Shown here: positions 1-9,285 of the stretch, piece by piece
Position numbering within the stretch: position 1 is the stretch's first letter
Layout of the letters: each line of letters starts with the position of its first letter
Notes under the pieces: model-generated
Database searches by the model: none
Seen by the model: the letters and a program-made list of their open reading frames with translations, nothing else
Told to the model about the DNA's origin: nothing
Program-made: the position numbers and the translations under genes
Assembly: GCF_000314975.1 (NCBI RefSeq)
Contig: NZ_BAEN01000046.1
Coordinates: 1 to 64,000 of the forward strand
Length of the DNA: 64,000 nt
Source: Aliiglaciecola lipolytica E3
GTDB taxonomy: Bacteria > Pseudomonadota > Gammaproteobacteria > Enterobacterales > Alteromonadaceae
Direction of reading: 5' to 3'

Positions 1-249
1 CAAGCAGTTTACAAAGGTTTGGCGTTGTTTGAGTGACAAGACAACACAAAATGGCTCAATAGAGCACAGAGTACGCAACTCGATTTGATTACACAGCTTC
101 CAAGTTTGTTAAATAACGACAAGTTTATTGACAAGGTGAGGACATACCTAAATGAATGTAGGTAATGATAGTCACCTTGCGCAAATGTCATCTTGAAAAG
201 CAGCAGTCGCTTCGCGACGCAATATGCTTCGATGAATTTGCACGATTAA
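1..249 (+). other. 23S-5S rRNA internal spacer (partial)
   Basis: This is the sequence directly before the 5S gene, with no credible reading frame. No 23S 3' end is recognised, so the 23S gene is inferred to lie just outside the window. A nested hairpin is visible: an 8-bp stem (132-139 with 172-179) enclosing a 6-bp stem (145-150 with 159-164) with an 8-nt loop, plus a small GTCGC/GCGAC hairpin near 206-220. These could be rRNA processing structures; that role is inferred from position only. Confidence 0.6.
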
Positions 250-368
250 TGTCTGGCGACCTTAGCGACACGGTACCACCTGATCCCATTCCGAACTCAG
301 AAGTGAAACGTGTTAGCGGCGATGGTAGTGTGGGGTTTCCCCATGTGAGAGTAGCACATCGCCAGACT
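250..368 (+). rRNA. rrf: 5S ribosomal RNA
   Basis: This is a complete 5S rRNA gene of about 119 nt. It begins TGTCTGGCGACC and ends CGCCAGACT, so the ends pair as the terminal helix. The internal stretches CCGAACTCAGAAGTGAAAC and GATGGTAGTGTGGGG match the gammaproteobacterial 5S consensus. It is the last gene of an rRNA operon read on the plus strand and is followed by a strong intrinsic terminator. Exact ends may be off by one or two bases. Confidence 0.97.
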
Positions 369-382
369 CCCATTTAGAATAA

Positions 383-408
383 AGCCACCTTAATAGGGTG
401 GCTTTTTT
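383..408 (+). terminator. rRNA operon terminator
   Basis: A 7-bp stem AGCCACC/GGTGGCT with a 7-nt loop is followed by a run of T. It sits about 15 nt after the 5S gene and is a textbook intrinsic terminator for the rRNA operon. Confidence 0.9.
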
Positions 409-457
409 CGTTTCTGAAGCCTGTAAAATAACCGCGTATATATCGAAAATTATTAAG

Positions 458-1260
458 GTGGCCTTATTCTAAGCGCTGCCGCGCAATTGCACCCCAAGGG
501 AAACCATACTCATCGAGTGTTATGCAATACCTGTCCATGTAATAGGCAACTAGGTGTCACACATTCATGTGGCTATCTCCAGCCCGACATCCATGTCGGT
601 CGTGCGCTCGGGCGGAACTGCGTTCCTAAAACACCCTCGCTTACCCCCATGTGAGAGTAGTATTCATGCCCACGGCCAGTGCGCCAGACTCCAATTAGAG
701 AAAGGGCTATCCGAAAGGGTAGCTCTTTTTTGCATTTACAGACTTTACATCTTAGGCGGATATCTCCATCACAGTTGGATAGCCCTTACTCTAAGCGCTG
801 CCGCGCGAAATCTACTCCCGCAGTCAACCGTCACAAAGTGGATTCCCAGCCTCAAGCACAGCTTGAGTCGTTCAAACGGCTGGAGCGATGCTCCAGAGAG
901 CCCCGTTTTCACCCCCATGTGAGAGTAAAGAAATGCGCTAACCTGTAGCACGGGCTTCAGCCCGTGGAATGCTGCTCTACTTAACGAAGCACCTTTATGC
1001 ACATTGATATAGGTAGCGTTCCTTCTAAGCGCTGCCGCGAAAGAACCATCTCGCAGAGAAACCTAACCCATCTAGTGTCATGCAATGCCTGTCCATGTAA
1101 TACTCTCGTAAGATACTGTTAGGTGTTACACATCCCTGTGGCTGCACCTAGCCCGACATCCATGTCGGTCGTGCCCTCGGGCGGAACTGCGTTCCTAAAA
1201 CATCCTCGCTTACCCCCATGTGAGAGTAGAGAAACGCGCAAACCTGTAGCATGGGCTTTA
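458..1260 (+). repeat. post-rRNA repeat cluster with 5S-tail fragments
   Basis: About 1 kb between the rRNA terminator and the next gene holds no convincing gene but is built of repeated pieces. CTAAGCGCTGCCGCG occurs at about 470-484, 791-805 and 1025-1039. CCCCCATGTGAGAGTA, which is part of the 5S 3' arm, recurs at about 644-659, 911-926 and 1213-1228. A segment of about 145-160 bp (roughly 514-659) is repeated with mismatches at about 1072-1229. Short perfect hairpins are common, for example CCGACAT/ATGTCGG, CTCAAG/CTTGAG, TGGAGC/GCTCCA and CGGGCTTCAGCCCG. It may be debris of rRNA-operon recombination or a repeat family derived from it. Function is unknown. Confidence 0.75.
643..732 (+). 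pseudogene. 5S rRNA 3'-end fragment with rRNA-type terminator
   Basis: The last part of a 5S gene is recognisable: CCCCATGTGAGAGTAG, then an extra insertion of roughly 16 nt, then GCGCCAGACTCC. As in the intact 5S locus, a terminator follows, here a 9-bp hairpin (704-712 with 717-725) closed by a GAAA tetraloop and followed by a T run. The 5' two thirds of the 5S gene are missing, so this is a relic and not a functional rRNA gene. Confidence 0.7.
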
Positions 1261-1418
1261 GCCCGTAAAACTCCCCACCAGCATAAATACCAGCCTATAA
1301 CCTCGAATCCCCTCCCTTTATGCAACTGTCTTACGGGTAAACGAACATTTTAATTTCATAATAAATCGTTTTTTGTCATAGTAGATGCGGGATTACAAAA
1401 ATAACAATTGGATTAAAA

Positions 1419-3239
1419 ATGAAAAAATTCTTTAAGTGGACTGGCATATTACTTTTGTCCGTTATTTTAATAGGTAGTGCTCTGGCTACTCATGAATGGT
1501 ATGCCAAGAAACCTATTTTCTTTAGAGCTTTTCTAGATCGTACTTTAATTAAAGTTGCACTAGATAACCCTGAGCTTTTAACGTCAATTGGCGTATTAGA
1601 TTCAATGGGTTTTAAAGGCCACAATGCAGAGTTAAATAATGATAGTTTAGAAAAAGCAGATGAAATGTTTGAACTTATGAAACAAGTTCGAACCACCTTA
1701 CTGTCTTATTCTGATGATTCTTTAGATGAATCACAGCGTTTATCAAAAGAAATTGCGCTTTACTTATTAGATGCGGGCGTTGCTTCTGAGGCATATAGAT
1801 TCCATAACTATCCTGTTAATCAATTATTTGGTTTACAAAGTGATTTTCCAAGTTTTATGGATTCTCAACATCAAGTTAATACTGTAGAAGATGCAGACAA
1901 CTATATTTCTAGATTGCATAAAGTTGACGTTAAATTTGCACAGAATATGGAAGGGTTAAAAGTACGTGAGCAGAAAAATATTATTCCTCCGCGCTTTGTA
2001 ATTGACCGAGTTCTAGATGAAATGCAAGCATTTGTAGATTCAGCTCCAGAAGAAAATATTCTTTATACGTCGTTAGAAAAGAAATTAAATGACGCAAACG
2101 AAATTGAAAGTAGCGAAAAAACGCGGGTATTAAACGAAACGGCTAAAGTCATTACGTCGCATGTTTACCCTGCTTACCAATCGTATATCGACTATTTCGA
2201 GAAATTAAAAAGTAAAGCAGGAACAGATGACGGTCTTTGGCGTTTAGAAGGTGGTGACATAGCCTATCAGCAAGCGTTACAGTTTTTTACCACGACAAAT
2301 TATTCAGCTGACTTTATCCATGAAACTGGCTTGGCAGAAGTAGAACGCATTCAAGGGCAGATATTAACCATTCTTGAATCTGAAGGATTTGATGTTTCGC
2401 AAGGTTTCACTACCGCTATTGAAGCTCTCAAAGCAGATGAGCAGTTTTATTATCCAGATACTGATGAGGGGCGCGCGCAAATACTCGCCGATTATCAAGT
2501 TATACTCGATGAAATTAACGCCTCTATGGGAGAGGTCTTTAACGTTCTGCCAAAAGCAGGAATGGAAGTGAAACGTATTCCTGAATTTAAGGAAAAAACT
2601 GCGCCTGGTGCTTATTATCAACAACCTTCAATGGATGGTTCAAGACCTGGTGTATTTTATGCCAATCTTTATGATATTAAAGCGACCCCTAAATATGGAA
2701 TGCGCACTTTGGCATATCACGAAGGTATTCCAGGACATCATTTTCAAGTGAGTATTTCCATGGAACTTGAAGGTTTGCCTATTTTCAGAACCTTATCGCC
2801 ATTTACTGCTTACACCGAAGGATGGGCGTTATACGCTGAGCGTTTAGCATGGGAATTAGGATTTGAAGAAGACCCTTATGACAACATAGGGCGCTTGCAA
2901 GCTGAGTTATTCAGAGCTGTACGACTAGTTGTCGATACCGGAATACACGCAAAACGCTGGACCAGAGAAGAAGCAATTGAGTACATGCTAAACAACACTG
3001 GAATAGCAGAGAGTGACGTGGTGTCTGAGATAGAACGTTACATCGTTATGCCTGGTCAAGCCACCTCATATAAAGTAGGTATGATGAAAATATTAGAACT
3101 GCGGGAAAAAGCGAAAGCAGCGTTAGGTGACAAATTTGATTTATCCGAATATCACGATGTGGTGTTAAAAAATGGCGCTGTACCTTTGGATATTTTAGAG
3201 CGCCTTGTTGATCAATACATACAAACAAAATCTAAATAA
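1419..3239 (+). CDS. DUF885 family (putative metallopeptidase-like) exported protein
   Basis: The 606-residue protein has an N-terminal hydrophobic segment (KWTGILLLSVILIGSALA) that is a signal peptide or membrane anchor, so it likely acts outside the cytoplasm. The body matches the DUF885 family. The hallmark HEGIPGHH motif lies near residues 434-441 and is followed by an EGWALYAE motif. These are gluzincin-like features that suggest zinc binding and peptidase activity, but no substrate can be read from the sequence. Length is normal for the family. The ATG start is the first in frame. The gene stands alone and is followed by a terminator. Confidence 0.88.
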   Translation: MKKFFKWTGILLLSVILIGSALATHEWYAKKPIFFRAFLDRTLIKVALDNPELLTSIGVLDSMGFKGHNAELNNDSLEKADEMFELMKQVRTTLLSYSDDSLDESQRLSKEIALYLLDAGVASEAYRFHNYPVNQLFGLQSDFPSFMDSQHQVNTVEDADNYISRLHKVDVKFAQNMEGLKVREQKNIIPPRFVIDRVLDEMQAFVDSAPEENILYTSLEKKLNDANEIESSEKTRVLNETAKVITSHVYPAYQSYIDYFEKLKSKAGTDDGLWRLEGGDIAYQQALQFFTTTNYSADFIHETGLAEVERIQGQILTILESEGFDVSQGFTTAIEALKADEQFYYPDTDEGRAQILADYQVILDEINASMGEVFNVLPKAGMEVKRIPEFKEKTAPGAYYQQPSMDGSRPGVFYANLYDIKATPKYGMRTLAYHEGIPGHHFQVSISMELEGLPIFRTLSPFTAYTEGWALYAERLAWELGFEEDPYDNIGRLQAELFRAVRLVVDTGIHAKRWTREEAIEYMLNNTGIAESDVVSEIERYIVMPGQATSYKVGMMKILELREKAKAALGDKFDLSEYHDVVLKNGAVPLDILERLVDQYIQTKSK

Positions 3240-3263
3240 GCATTAAGTAGTTAAATTTCAAAC

Positions 3264-3309
3264 ATGCTTTGTGCAAGGGTCTGTAATGACTTTTCACAAA
3301 GCATTTTTT
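3264..3309 (+). terminator. intrinsic terminator after the DUF885 gene
   Basis: A 10-bp inverted repeat ATGCTTTGTG/CACAAAGCAT with a loop of about 21 nt is followed by a T run. The rest of the 325-bp gap up to 3564 shows no gene or clear site, only AT-rich upstream sequence for the channel gene. Confidence 0.7.
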
Positions 3310-3564
3310 GTGGTTTTTTAAGCGCAAATCAAAATTAGTCCTTTGGTCCTTTTGGACGACTTTCTATATCGGACAAAACTCTCTCCACATACTTTTCAAT
3401 TTTCACCAGTTATGCGACTAATTGATCATTTTGGTGCAAAAAAAGTTAGCTAGACCGCAATTGTCCACTTTTTTTGAAGGCATTCCGCTGGTTCATCATT
3501 TGCATAAGTAAAGATAATAACATCATGAATTGCGTGCTCTTAAGTAATTATAAGGCTATCGAAA

Positions 3565-4680
3565 TTGGAAAATATTTTAGCGTTTGTTGAAGCCGTTTTG
3601 GACCAGTCACCGGTTTGGTCGATTGTTGTGTTGGTTATTGGCAGCCTATTTTTGATACTTTGGTTAGTTAAACGCGGTATTTTCTTTTATTTAAGAAGAT
3701 TGTCCAATGTGAGTAGATTTACCTTGGATACCATTTTATTGGACTCCGCCAGTCGACCAATTACATTAGTTATCATAGCTGCCTCTTTATTACTGGGAAA
3801 ACTCGTTTTAGTGCGATTGGTTGATGATGTTAGTGCTTTTGAAGAGTCATTTTCTGTTGTTAGTAAACTTGCTCTTATATTAGCAATCATTACTTTTGCA
3901 GATAAATTTAGTCGTGAAAGTTTATATCGTTACTCAAATAGCTCACCAATGCTAAGAAGCAGTGGGAATTTAATAAGAGGAACGGCAAGAGTTATCATTT
4001 ATGCGATAGGCTCGCTCATTGTATTGAGCACACTTGGTATATCCATCACGCCGATCGTTGCTTCCCTTGGGATTGGATCTCTTGCAGTCGCGTTGGCATT
4101 ACAGCCTACTCTAGAAAATTTTTTCTCTGGTATCCAAATGTTAGCAGATAAACCGATTAGAGTGGGGGACTACATTGAACTGGACTCAGGAGAACAGGGC
4201 TTCGTTGAAAAAATAGGTTGGCGCTCGACATGGATTAAAATGCTGCCTAATAACATTGTAATAATGCCTAACAGCCTAATGGCTCAGTCCAAAATAATTA
4301 ATTACTACTACCCTGAAAAACAATTGTCTGTTCCAGTAGATGTAGGTGTGCACTATGATTCTGATTTAGAACATGTGGAAAGAGTGACGTTGGAAGTAGC
4401 AAGAGAAATATTAAAAACCCATAAATGGGGTATTGATGATTATGAAACCTTTGTTGTGTTCCACACTTTTGATAATTCCAGTATTAATTTTACGGTGATG
4501 CTCAGAGCTCAAGAGTACTTTAATCGATTTTTTATTAAATCCGAATTTATTAAAGCATTACATCGACGCTTTGCAGAGGAGGGCATCGTTATACCATATC
4601 CAATTCGTGCGATTAATGTAACCCAAGAAGGCAGTTTAGAAGCCGTTTCTAAAACAAGTTTTATTGACCAAAACGCGTAG
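3565..4680 (+). CDS. MscS family mechanosensitive ion channel
   Basis: This 371-residue small-conductance mechanosensitive channel would release osmolytes on hypo-osmotic shock. It has four or five hydrophobic segments in the N-terminal half. The pore-lining and beta-domain region then contains the stretch GIGSLAVALALQPTLENFF followed by DKPIRVGDYIE, diagnostic for MscS. The C-terminal mixed alpha/beta domain is complete. The start is TTG at 3565, with an AAGG-like ribosome site just upstream; no in-frame ATG lies near. It is a single gene. Other MscS-like families (YnaI, YbdG) cannot be excluded. Confidence 0.9.
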   Translation: MENILAFVEAVLDQSPVWSIVVLVIGSLFLILWLVKRGIFFYLRRLSNVSRFTLDTILLDSASRPITLVIIAASLLLGKLVLVRLVDDVSAFEESFSVVSKLALILAIITFADKFSRESLYRYSNSSPMLRSSGNLIRGTARVIIYAIGSLIVLSTLGISITPIVASLGIGSLAVALALQPTLENFFSGIQMLADKPIRVGDYIELDSGEQGFVEKIGWRSTWIKMLPNNIVIMPNSLMAQSKIINYYYPEKQLSVPVDVGVHYDSDLEHVERVTLEVAREILKTHKWGIDDYETFVVFHTFDNSSINFTVMLRAQEYFNRFFIKSEFIKALHRRFAEEGIVIPYPIRAINVTQEGSLEAVSKTSFIDQNA

Positions 4681-4801
4681 GGGTTGACGTTGTTATGATG
4701 AATGAGACGAAATTACTGTTCATTTATTCAACACCGAACTTGAAATAGCTTAGATGATTATGACATTGTAGGACAAATTACATTAATCGGCTCTTGCACG
4801 T

Positions 4802-6178
4802 ATGGATATGTCCGCAGTTTCTCTTTCCCCCACTTACTTGTTAACCGTTGCTGCTTTTTCTGTTTTTGCATTATTAATCCTAATTGTTAAATTCCGAATA
4901 CATGCCTTTGTCGCATTAATTTTAGTGAGTTTGTTTACTGCGATTGCTGCCGGAATCCCCACTGAAATGCTGCTTCCTACGTTGATGCAAGGGTTTGGTG
5001 GAACATTAGCTTCAATAGCATTACTCGTTGGTTTAGGGGCAATGATTGGCAAAATTCTTGAAGTTAGTGGAGGGGCACAGATACTTGCTGAAACACTAAT
5101 TGCACGATTTGGCGAAAAAAGAGCGCCATTTGCGCTAGGTGTTGCTTCCTTATTATTCGGCTTTCCGATCTTTTTTGATGCCGGATTAATTGTCTTAATG
5201 CCAATTATTTTTAGTGTGGCAACACGTTTTTCCGGATCATTACTACTTTATGCCCTGCCATGCGCTGGCGCTTTTGCCGTGATGCATGCCTTTGTCCCTC
5301 CGCATCCCGGACCTGTTGCGGCCGCAGGTTTCCTAGGCGCTGATATAGGATTACTACTAATAGTCGGTCTCGCGATCGCCATTCCAACTTGGTTTTTAGG
5401 ATCATATTTGTTCGCGCTTTATTGTGGCAAAAAATTTCATATTCCAGTGGATAATCGAATATTTGGGCAACAACCTCAGGTTACTGGAAATTCACAACCA
5501 AAATTTACCACGGTGCTTTTTATTCTATTGTTGCCTGTGTTATTAATTTCATTTAACACAATTTTGAATACCCTAATTGCCACTGGTTCGGTGAATAGTC
5601 AAAGTACCGCTGTTCAAATATTTATTATTATTGGTCAAACACCGATTGCGTTACTTATCACCCTGGTATGCAGCTTAATTATATTTGCGAAACCGTTTGG
5701 TGCGAAAAAATTGGAACAAATGTGTGGCGATTCTTTAGCTCCTATCTGTGCAATTATTTTGGTGACGGGGGCAGGTGGAATGTTTGGCGGCGTACTGCGA
5801 GCAAGCGGAATAGGCGATTCCTTAGCTTCGTTAATGGCCGATACCGGAATGCCAATCATCATTGCGTCTTTTATTATTGCGACTAGTCTTAGAGTCGCTC
5901 AAGGTTCTGCTACTGTAGCACTGACCACTACTGCGGCATTAGTTGCGCCAATGGTGTCCGTGTCGCCTGATTTGAGTTCATTAGATTTATGTTTCATCGT
6001 TATTTCAATCGCCGGGGGATCGACCGTGCTTTCTCATTTTAACGACTCGGGTTTTTGGTTGGTTAGTCGTTTATTAAATCTTGATGTCAAAACAACGTTT
6101 AAAACGTGGACCGTCATGGAAACGCTTTTAGGTACAATCGCGTTTGTGTTTGCGGCGATATTAAGTTGGATTTTTTAG
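4802..6178 (+). CDS. GntP family permease (gluconate:H+ symporter type)
   Basis: This 458-residue polytopic inner-membrane protein has about 12 hydrophobic segments and shows family signatures: GLGAMIGKILEVSGGAQ, FGFPIFFDAGLIVL and HAFVPPHPGPVAAA near residues 75-170. GntP proteins import gluconate or related sugar acids with protons. No sugar-acid kinase or catabolic gene adjoins it, so the substrate is open. A further conserved segment, VAQGSATVAL, lies in the C-terminal half. The start is ATG at 4802, in the context CGTATGGATATG. An ATG three codons later is an alternative. Confidence 0.9.
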   Translation: MDMSAVSLSPTYLLTVAAFSVFALLILIVKFRIHAFVALILVSLFTAIAAGIPTEMLLPTLMQGFGGTLASIALLVGLGAMIGKILEVSGGAQILAETLIARFGEKRAPFALGVASLLFGFPIFFDAGLIVLMPIIFSVATRFSGSLLLYALPCAGAFAVMHAFVPPHPGPVAAAGFLGADIGLLLIVGLAIAIPTWFLGSYLFALYCGKKFHIPVDNRIFGQQPQVTGNSQPKFTTVLFILLLPVLLISFNTILNTLIATGSVNSQSTAVQIFIIIGQTPIALLITLVCSLIIFAKPFGAKKLEQMCGDSLAPICAIILVTGAGGMFGGVLRASGIGDSLASLMADTGMPIIIASFIIATSLRVAQGSATVALTTTAALVAPMVSVSPDLSSLDLCFIVISIAGGSTVLSHFNDSGFWLVSRLLNLDVKTTFKTWTVMETLLGTIAFVFAAILSWIF

Positions 6179-6197
6179 TCCAAAAAACTTTGAGTCG

Positions 6198-6761
6198 TTA
6201 CTTTAAGGGACGGTCTTCACGCAATAATCCATACATGTCCATGTCGTGGAAATCATCGTTCCAATAACATTTCCCTCGTAACGTTCCTTCTAATTTGAAT
6301 CCGAGTTTTTTTAACAATGAACCGGAAGGAATATTTGACGGTAATGCTAACGCTTCAATTCTGTGTACATAAAAGTGGAAGTCGGAGGAAAAAATATAAT
6401 CTATGATTTTTGCAACAGCCTCTGAAGCGAAACCTTTCCCCCAGTTGTTTTGACTTATTTCATATCCAATTACAGCACTGTGATCATATTTGTTCCAGTG
6501 AGTAAAACCACATGAACCAATATATTCCCCCGTTTCTTGTTCTCTTATCGCCCAGCGTATGCCGCTATCGGTTGAAAATCGAGAGTCGAAGTAGTCAACT
6601 AACTTATCAGCTTCATTAATATGTTTGAATAGCTCAACATCATAATGCTCAACTACTTTAGGATCTGAAAAAACATCGAATATGGCTTGCCTGTCAAGTT
6701 TAGTTAGCTGGTCTAGTTTAAGTCGCGGGGTATCAAATACTGGAAATGTTTTTATTTGCAT
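6198..6761 (-). CDS. GNAT family N-acetyltransferase (RimJ/RimL type)
   Basis: This is a 187-residue acetyltransferase. It opens with the RimJ/RimL-like DTPRLKLDQLT and contains the acetyl-CoA binding area around QNNWGKGFASEAVAKIIDYIF, followed by NIPSGSLLKKLGFKLEGTLR. Such enzymes acetylate N-terminal amines of proteins or small molecules using acetyl-CoA; the substrate is not predictable. It is transcribed towards gntP and converges with it. It lies downstream of typA on the same strand but behind typA's terminator, so it is probably its own unit. Confidence 0.85.
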   Translation of the reverse strand: MQIKTFPVFDTPRLKLDQLTKLDRQAIFDVFSDPKVVEHYDVELFKHINEADKLVDYFDSRFSTDSGIRWAIREQETGEYIGSCGFTHWNKYDHSAVIGYEISQNNWGKGFASEAVAKIIDYIFSSDFHFYVHRIEALALPSNIPSGSLLKKLGFKLEGTLRGKCYWNDDFHDMDMYGLLREDRPLK

Positions 6762-6860
6762 TGTTACGTCTAAGTGGCTTACATATTCTGTGTCTATTAT
6801 TAACCAATTACAGGATTATGCAATCGACCAAGAAATTAGCCATAAAAAGTCAGCCACAAA

Positions 6861-6890
6861 AAAGCCGGCTTATATCGCCGGCTTTCTTTT
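6861..6890 (-). terminator. bidirectional intrinsic terminator downstream of typA
   Basis: A 9-bp perfect stem AAAGCCGGC/GCCGGCTTT has A-rich and T-rich flanks on its two sides. It lies about 12 nt past the typA stop codon and would end the minus-strand typA transcript. Confidence 0.85.
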
Positions 6891-6902
6891 ATTATGGTCT
6901 GA

Positions 6903-8729
6903 TTATGACTCTTTACTGCGGCTAGCGCGTTTTCTTTCATTCTCAGTTAGTAACTTCTTACGAATACGAATGCTCACTGGCGTCACTTCTACTAATTCAT
7001 CGTTATCGATAAACTCAAGCGCTTGCTCTAGTGACATTTTAATTGGTGGAACTAGAGTTTGTGCTTCATCAGTACCAGACGCACGAACGTTAGTTAACTG
7101 CTTACCTTTTAGTGCGTTAACGGTTAGATCGTTATCGCGACTGTGGATACCAATTACCATTCCTTCGTAAACTTCAACACCGTGACCGATAAATAAACGA
7201 CCACGCTCTTGCAAGTTAAACAATGCATTGGTTAACGCTTTACCGGTAGCATTGGCAATCAATACACCATTTTTGCGTTGACCAATAGAGCCGCCTTTGT
7301 GCGGTCCGTAATGATCGAATGTGTGATAAATCAAACCAGAGCCTGATGTCATGGTCATAAAGTCGGTTTGAAATCCGATTAAACCACGGCTTGGGATCAT
7401 AAAGTCCATACGGATACGGCCTTTTCCATCCGGAGACATATTGGTTAGCTCACCCTTACGAAGACCGATTTGCTCCATCACTGAGCCTTGATGCTCTTCT
7501 TCAGCGTCAATAGTCAAGGTTTCAAAAGGTTCGTGGGTTTCACCGTCAATTTCTTTCAAAATTACTTCTGGACGTGAAACTGCTAATTCGTACCCTTCAC
7601 GACGCATATTTTCAATCAAAATACCTAGGTGTAATTCACCACGACCTGAAACGCGGAATTTATCCGGATCTTCAGTTTCTTCTACTTTCAATGCGACGTT
7701 ATGTACTAATTCATTTTGCAAACGCTCAAGAATGTTACGTGAGGTAACGTATTTACCTTCTTTACCTGCAAACGGCGACGTGTTCACTTGGAATGTCATC
7801 GTTACTGTCGGCTCATCAACCGAAAGTTGCGGAAGTGCTTCAACTGCACTTGGGTCACAAATAGTGTCTGAAATTTTCAATTCACCTAAGCCGGTAATTG
7901 CGATGATGTCGCCTGCTTGTGCCGAATCGACTTCGTGTCTTTGCAAGCCTAAGTAACCTTGTACTTGGCCAACTTTACCATTTCGTTTCGTGCCATCAGC
8001 CATGACGATAGTTACTTGTTGGTTAGGTTTAACAGCACCACGAGTTACACGACCAACACCAATTACACCCACATAAGAGTTGTAATCAAGTTGCGAAATT
8101 TGCATTTGGAAAGGACCTGCAGGGTCAGCGTTTGGCGCTTCAACAACATCAACGATTGTTTGGAACAAATCTGTCATGTCTTCCGCTTTCTGGTCTGCTT
8201 CTCTTGTTGCCCAACCATTTAATGCTGATGCATAAACAACTTGGAAATCTAACTGATCATCTGTTGCACCTAAGTTGTCAAACAAATCAAATACTTGATC
8301 CATTACCCAATCAGGACGAGCACCAGGCTTATCAATCTTGTTGATAACAACGATTGGTTTCAAACCCTGCGCGAACGCTTTTTGGGTAACAAAGCGTGTT
8401 TGCGGCATTGGGCCTTCTTGTGCATCAACCAAAAGAAGTACAGAGTCAGCCATAGACATTACGCGCTCCACTTCTCCACCGAAATCGGCGTGTCCTGGAG
8501 TGTCGACGATATTAATACGGTAATCATTCCAGTTAATTGCTGTGTTTTTAGCAAGTATGGTAATACCACGTTCTTTTTCTATGTCGTTAGAATCCATTAC
8601 ACGTTCTTCGGCTTCGCCTCTGCTCTCCAAAGTGCCTGACTGTTGCAACAACTTGTCTACCAAGGTCGTTTTTCCATGGTCAACGTGCGCAATGATTGCA
8701 ATGTTTCTTAATTTACTAATATCTTTCAT
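6903..8729 (-). CDS. typA: ribosome-associated GTPase BipA/TypA
   Basis: This 608-residue translational GTPase binds the 70S ribosome and supports 50S assembly and stress or cold adaptation. G-domain motifs are clear near the start: [10 protein letters not shown] (G1), [12 protein letters not shown] (G3) and NKID (G4). EF-G-like domains and the TypA C-terminal domain follow. The ATG at 8729 gives [20 protein letters not shown], which matches the family start and length (607 in E. coli). A longer reading frame begins at 8774 but adds 15 residues absent from the family. A terminator follows. The divergent neighbour is the nitrate transporter. Confidence 0.96.
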   Translation of the reverse strand: MKDISKLRNIAIIAHVDHGKTTLVDKLLQQSGTLESRGEAEERVMDSNDIEKERGITILAKNTAINWNDYRINIVDTPGHADFGGEVERVMSMADSVLLLVDAQEGPMPQTRFVTQKAFAQGLKPIVVINKIDKPGARPDWVMDQVFDLFDNLGATDDQLDFQVVYASALNGWATREADQKAEDMTDLFQTIVDVVEAPNADPAGPFQMQISQLDYNSYVGVIGVGRVTRGAVKPNQQVTIVMADGTKRNGKVGQVQGYLGLQRHEVDSAQAGDIIAITGLGELKISDTICDPSAVEALPQLSVDEPTVTMTFQVNTSPFAGKEGKYVTSRNILERLQNELVHNVALKVEETEDPDKFRVSGRGELHLGILIENMRREGYELAVSRPEVILKEIDGETHEPFETLTIDAEEEHQGSVMEQIGLRKGELTNMSPDGKGRIRMDFMIPSRGLIGFQTDFMTMTSGSGLIYHTFDHYGPHKGGSIGQRKNGVLIANATGKALTNALFNLQERGRLFIGHGVEVYEGMVIGIHSRDNDLTVNALKGKQLTNVRASGTDEAQTLVPPIKMSLEQALEFIDNDELVEVTPVSIRIRKKLLTENERKRASRSKES

Positions 8730-8967
8730 TTTGTTCGGTAAGCCTGTACTTAAAATATGCTCTGGGAGTGCCATCTTTTACCCAATGCTTTCATTGGAGT
8801 TGCCGAGGGTTGCGTTTGGGCGCGGATTATACAGGTAATTAGTGAGCAGTGCCCCTTTTATTTGTAATCTTCCAAAACTATCCAAAGATTTATACCGAGC
8901 CGGCTAAAAAAAGCCGTGTCACTGATGATTTAATCGTGAAATTTTCTGGATCGAAAAGTACTAGAAG

Positions 8968-8982
8968 GCACTTTGAAAGTGC
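8968..8982 (+). promoter_or_regulatory. NtrC-like binding site upstream of the nitrate transporter
   Basis: GCACTTTGAAAGTGC is a perfect 7-1-7 inverted repeat and fits the NtrC core GCAC-N7-GTGC. A half-site TGCACCA follows at 8989-8995 or one base away. The centre lies about 105 bp upstream of the -24 element at 9079, a normal enhancer distance. The site is inferred from the consensus. Confidence 0.65.
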
Positions 8983-9078
8983 ACTTTTGCACCATGATGA
9001 AGAAAAAGTTGATTTTTAACTAACAAGCTACTTTGTTAAGTGATTGAAACTAATGAATTTAATATTGATTGTTGTGAT

Positions 9079-9094
9079 TGGAATAATTATTGCT
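9079..9094 (+). promoter_or_regulatory. candidate sigma-54 promoter of the nitrate transporter
   Basis: The sequence TGGAATAATTATTGCT has GG and GC with the required GG-N10-GC spacing and a good -12 box (TTGCT). The -24 box is weak after TGG. It predicts a transcript start near 9105 and a leader of about 180 nt containing the attenuator at 9158-9247. Confidence 0.55.
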
Positions 9095-9157
9095 TTGTAA
9101 AGTTCAGCGTAAGTGGCACTAATATATTTAGTGTAGATTATTGCACTCAATACATAA

Positions 9158-9247
9158 TGACGTGATCTGCTAAAACGTATGATTGACGTCAGGCAACGAA
9201 GCCCACACAATTTTCCTATAATTGGAAGATCGAGTGGGTTTTTTTTT
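9158..9247 (+). promoter_or_regulatory. ANTAR-type attenuator leader before the nitrate transporter
   Basis: A P2 hairpin GGC-AACGAA-GCC lies at 9192-9203; its six-base loop has A at position 1 and G at position 4, the signature read by ANTAR antiterminators. Its 3' arm overlaps a terminator stem formed by CCCAC (9202-9206) with GTGGG (9234-9238), plus an inner stem 9210-9216 with 9224-9230, followed by nine T. The upstream P1 hairpin is less regular here: ACGT/ACGT at 9175-9189 with a 7-nt loop, or a TGACGT/ACGTCA stem at 9158-9191. NasT is the expected antiterminator. Confidence 0.75.
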
Positions 9248-9285
9248 GTTCTTTTAAAAGCAAATCCTGTTTTAGGTAATACCAA

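Noticed and set aside
165-377. Open frames on both strands across the spacer and 5S gene
   Set aside because: They overlap a conserved rRNA gene and have no ribosome sites or protein likeness.
554-1353. Several open frames in the post-rRNA repeat region
   Set aside because: They follow repeat copies, appear on both strands, and contain translated hairpins and 5S fragments; none looks like a protein.
9114-9129. TGGCAC at the nitrate transporter as a sigma-54 -24 box
   Set aside because: The -12 position reads TATTT without the essential GC; the element at 9079 has correct spacing.
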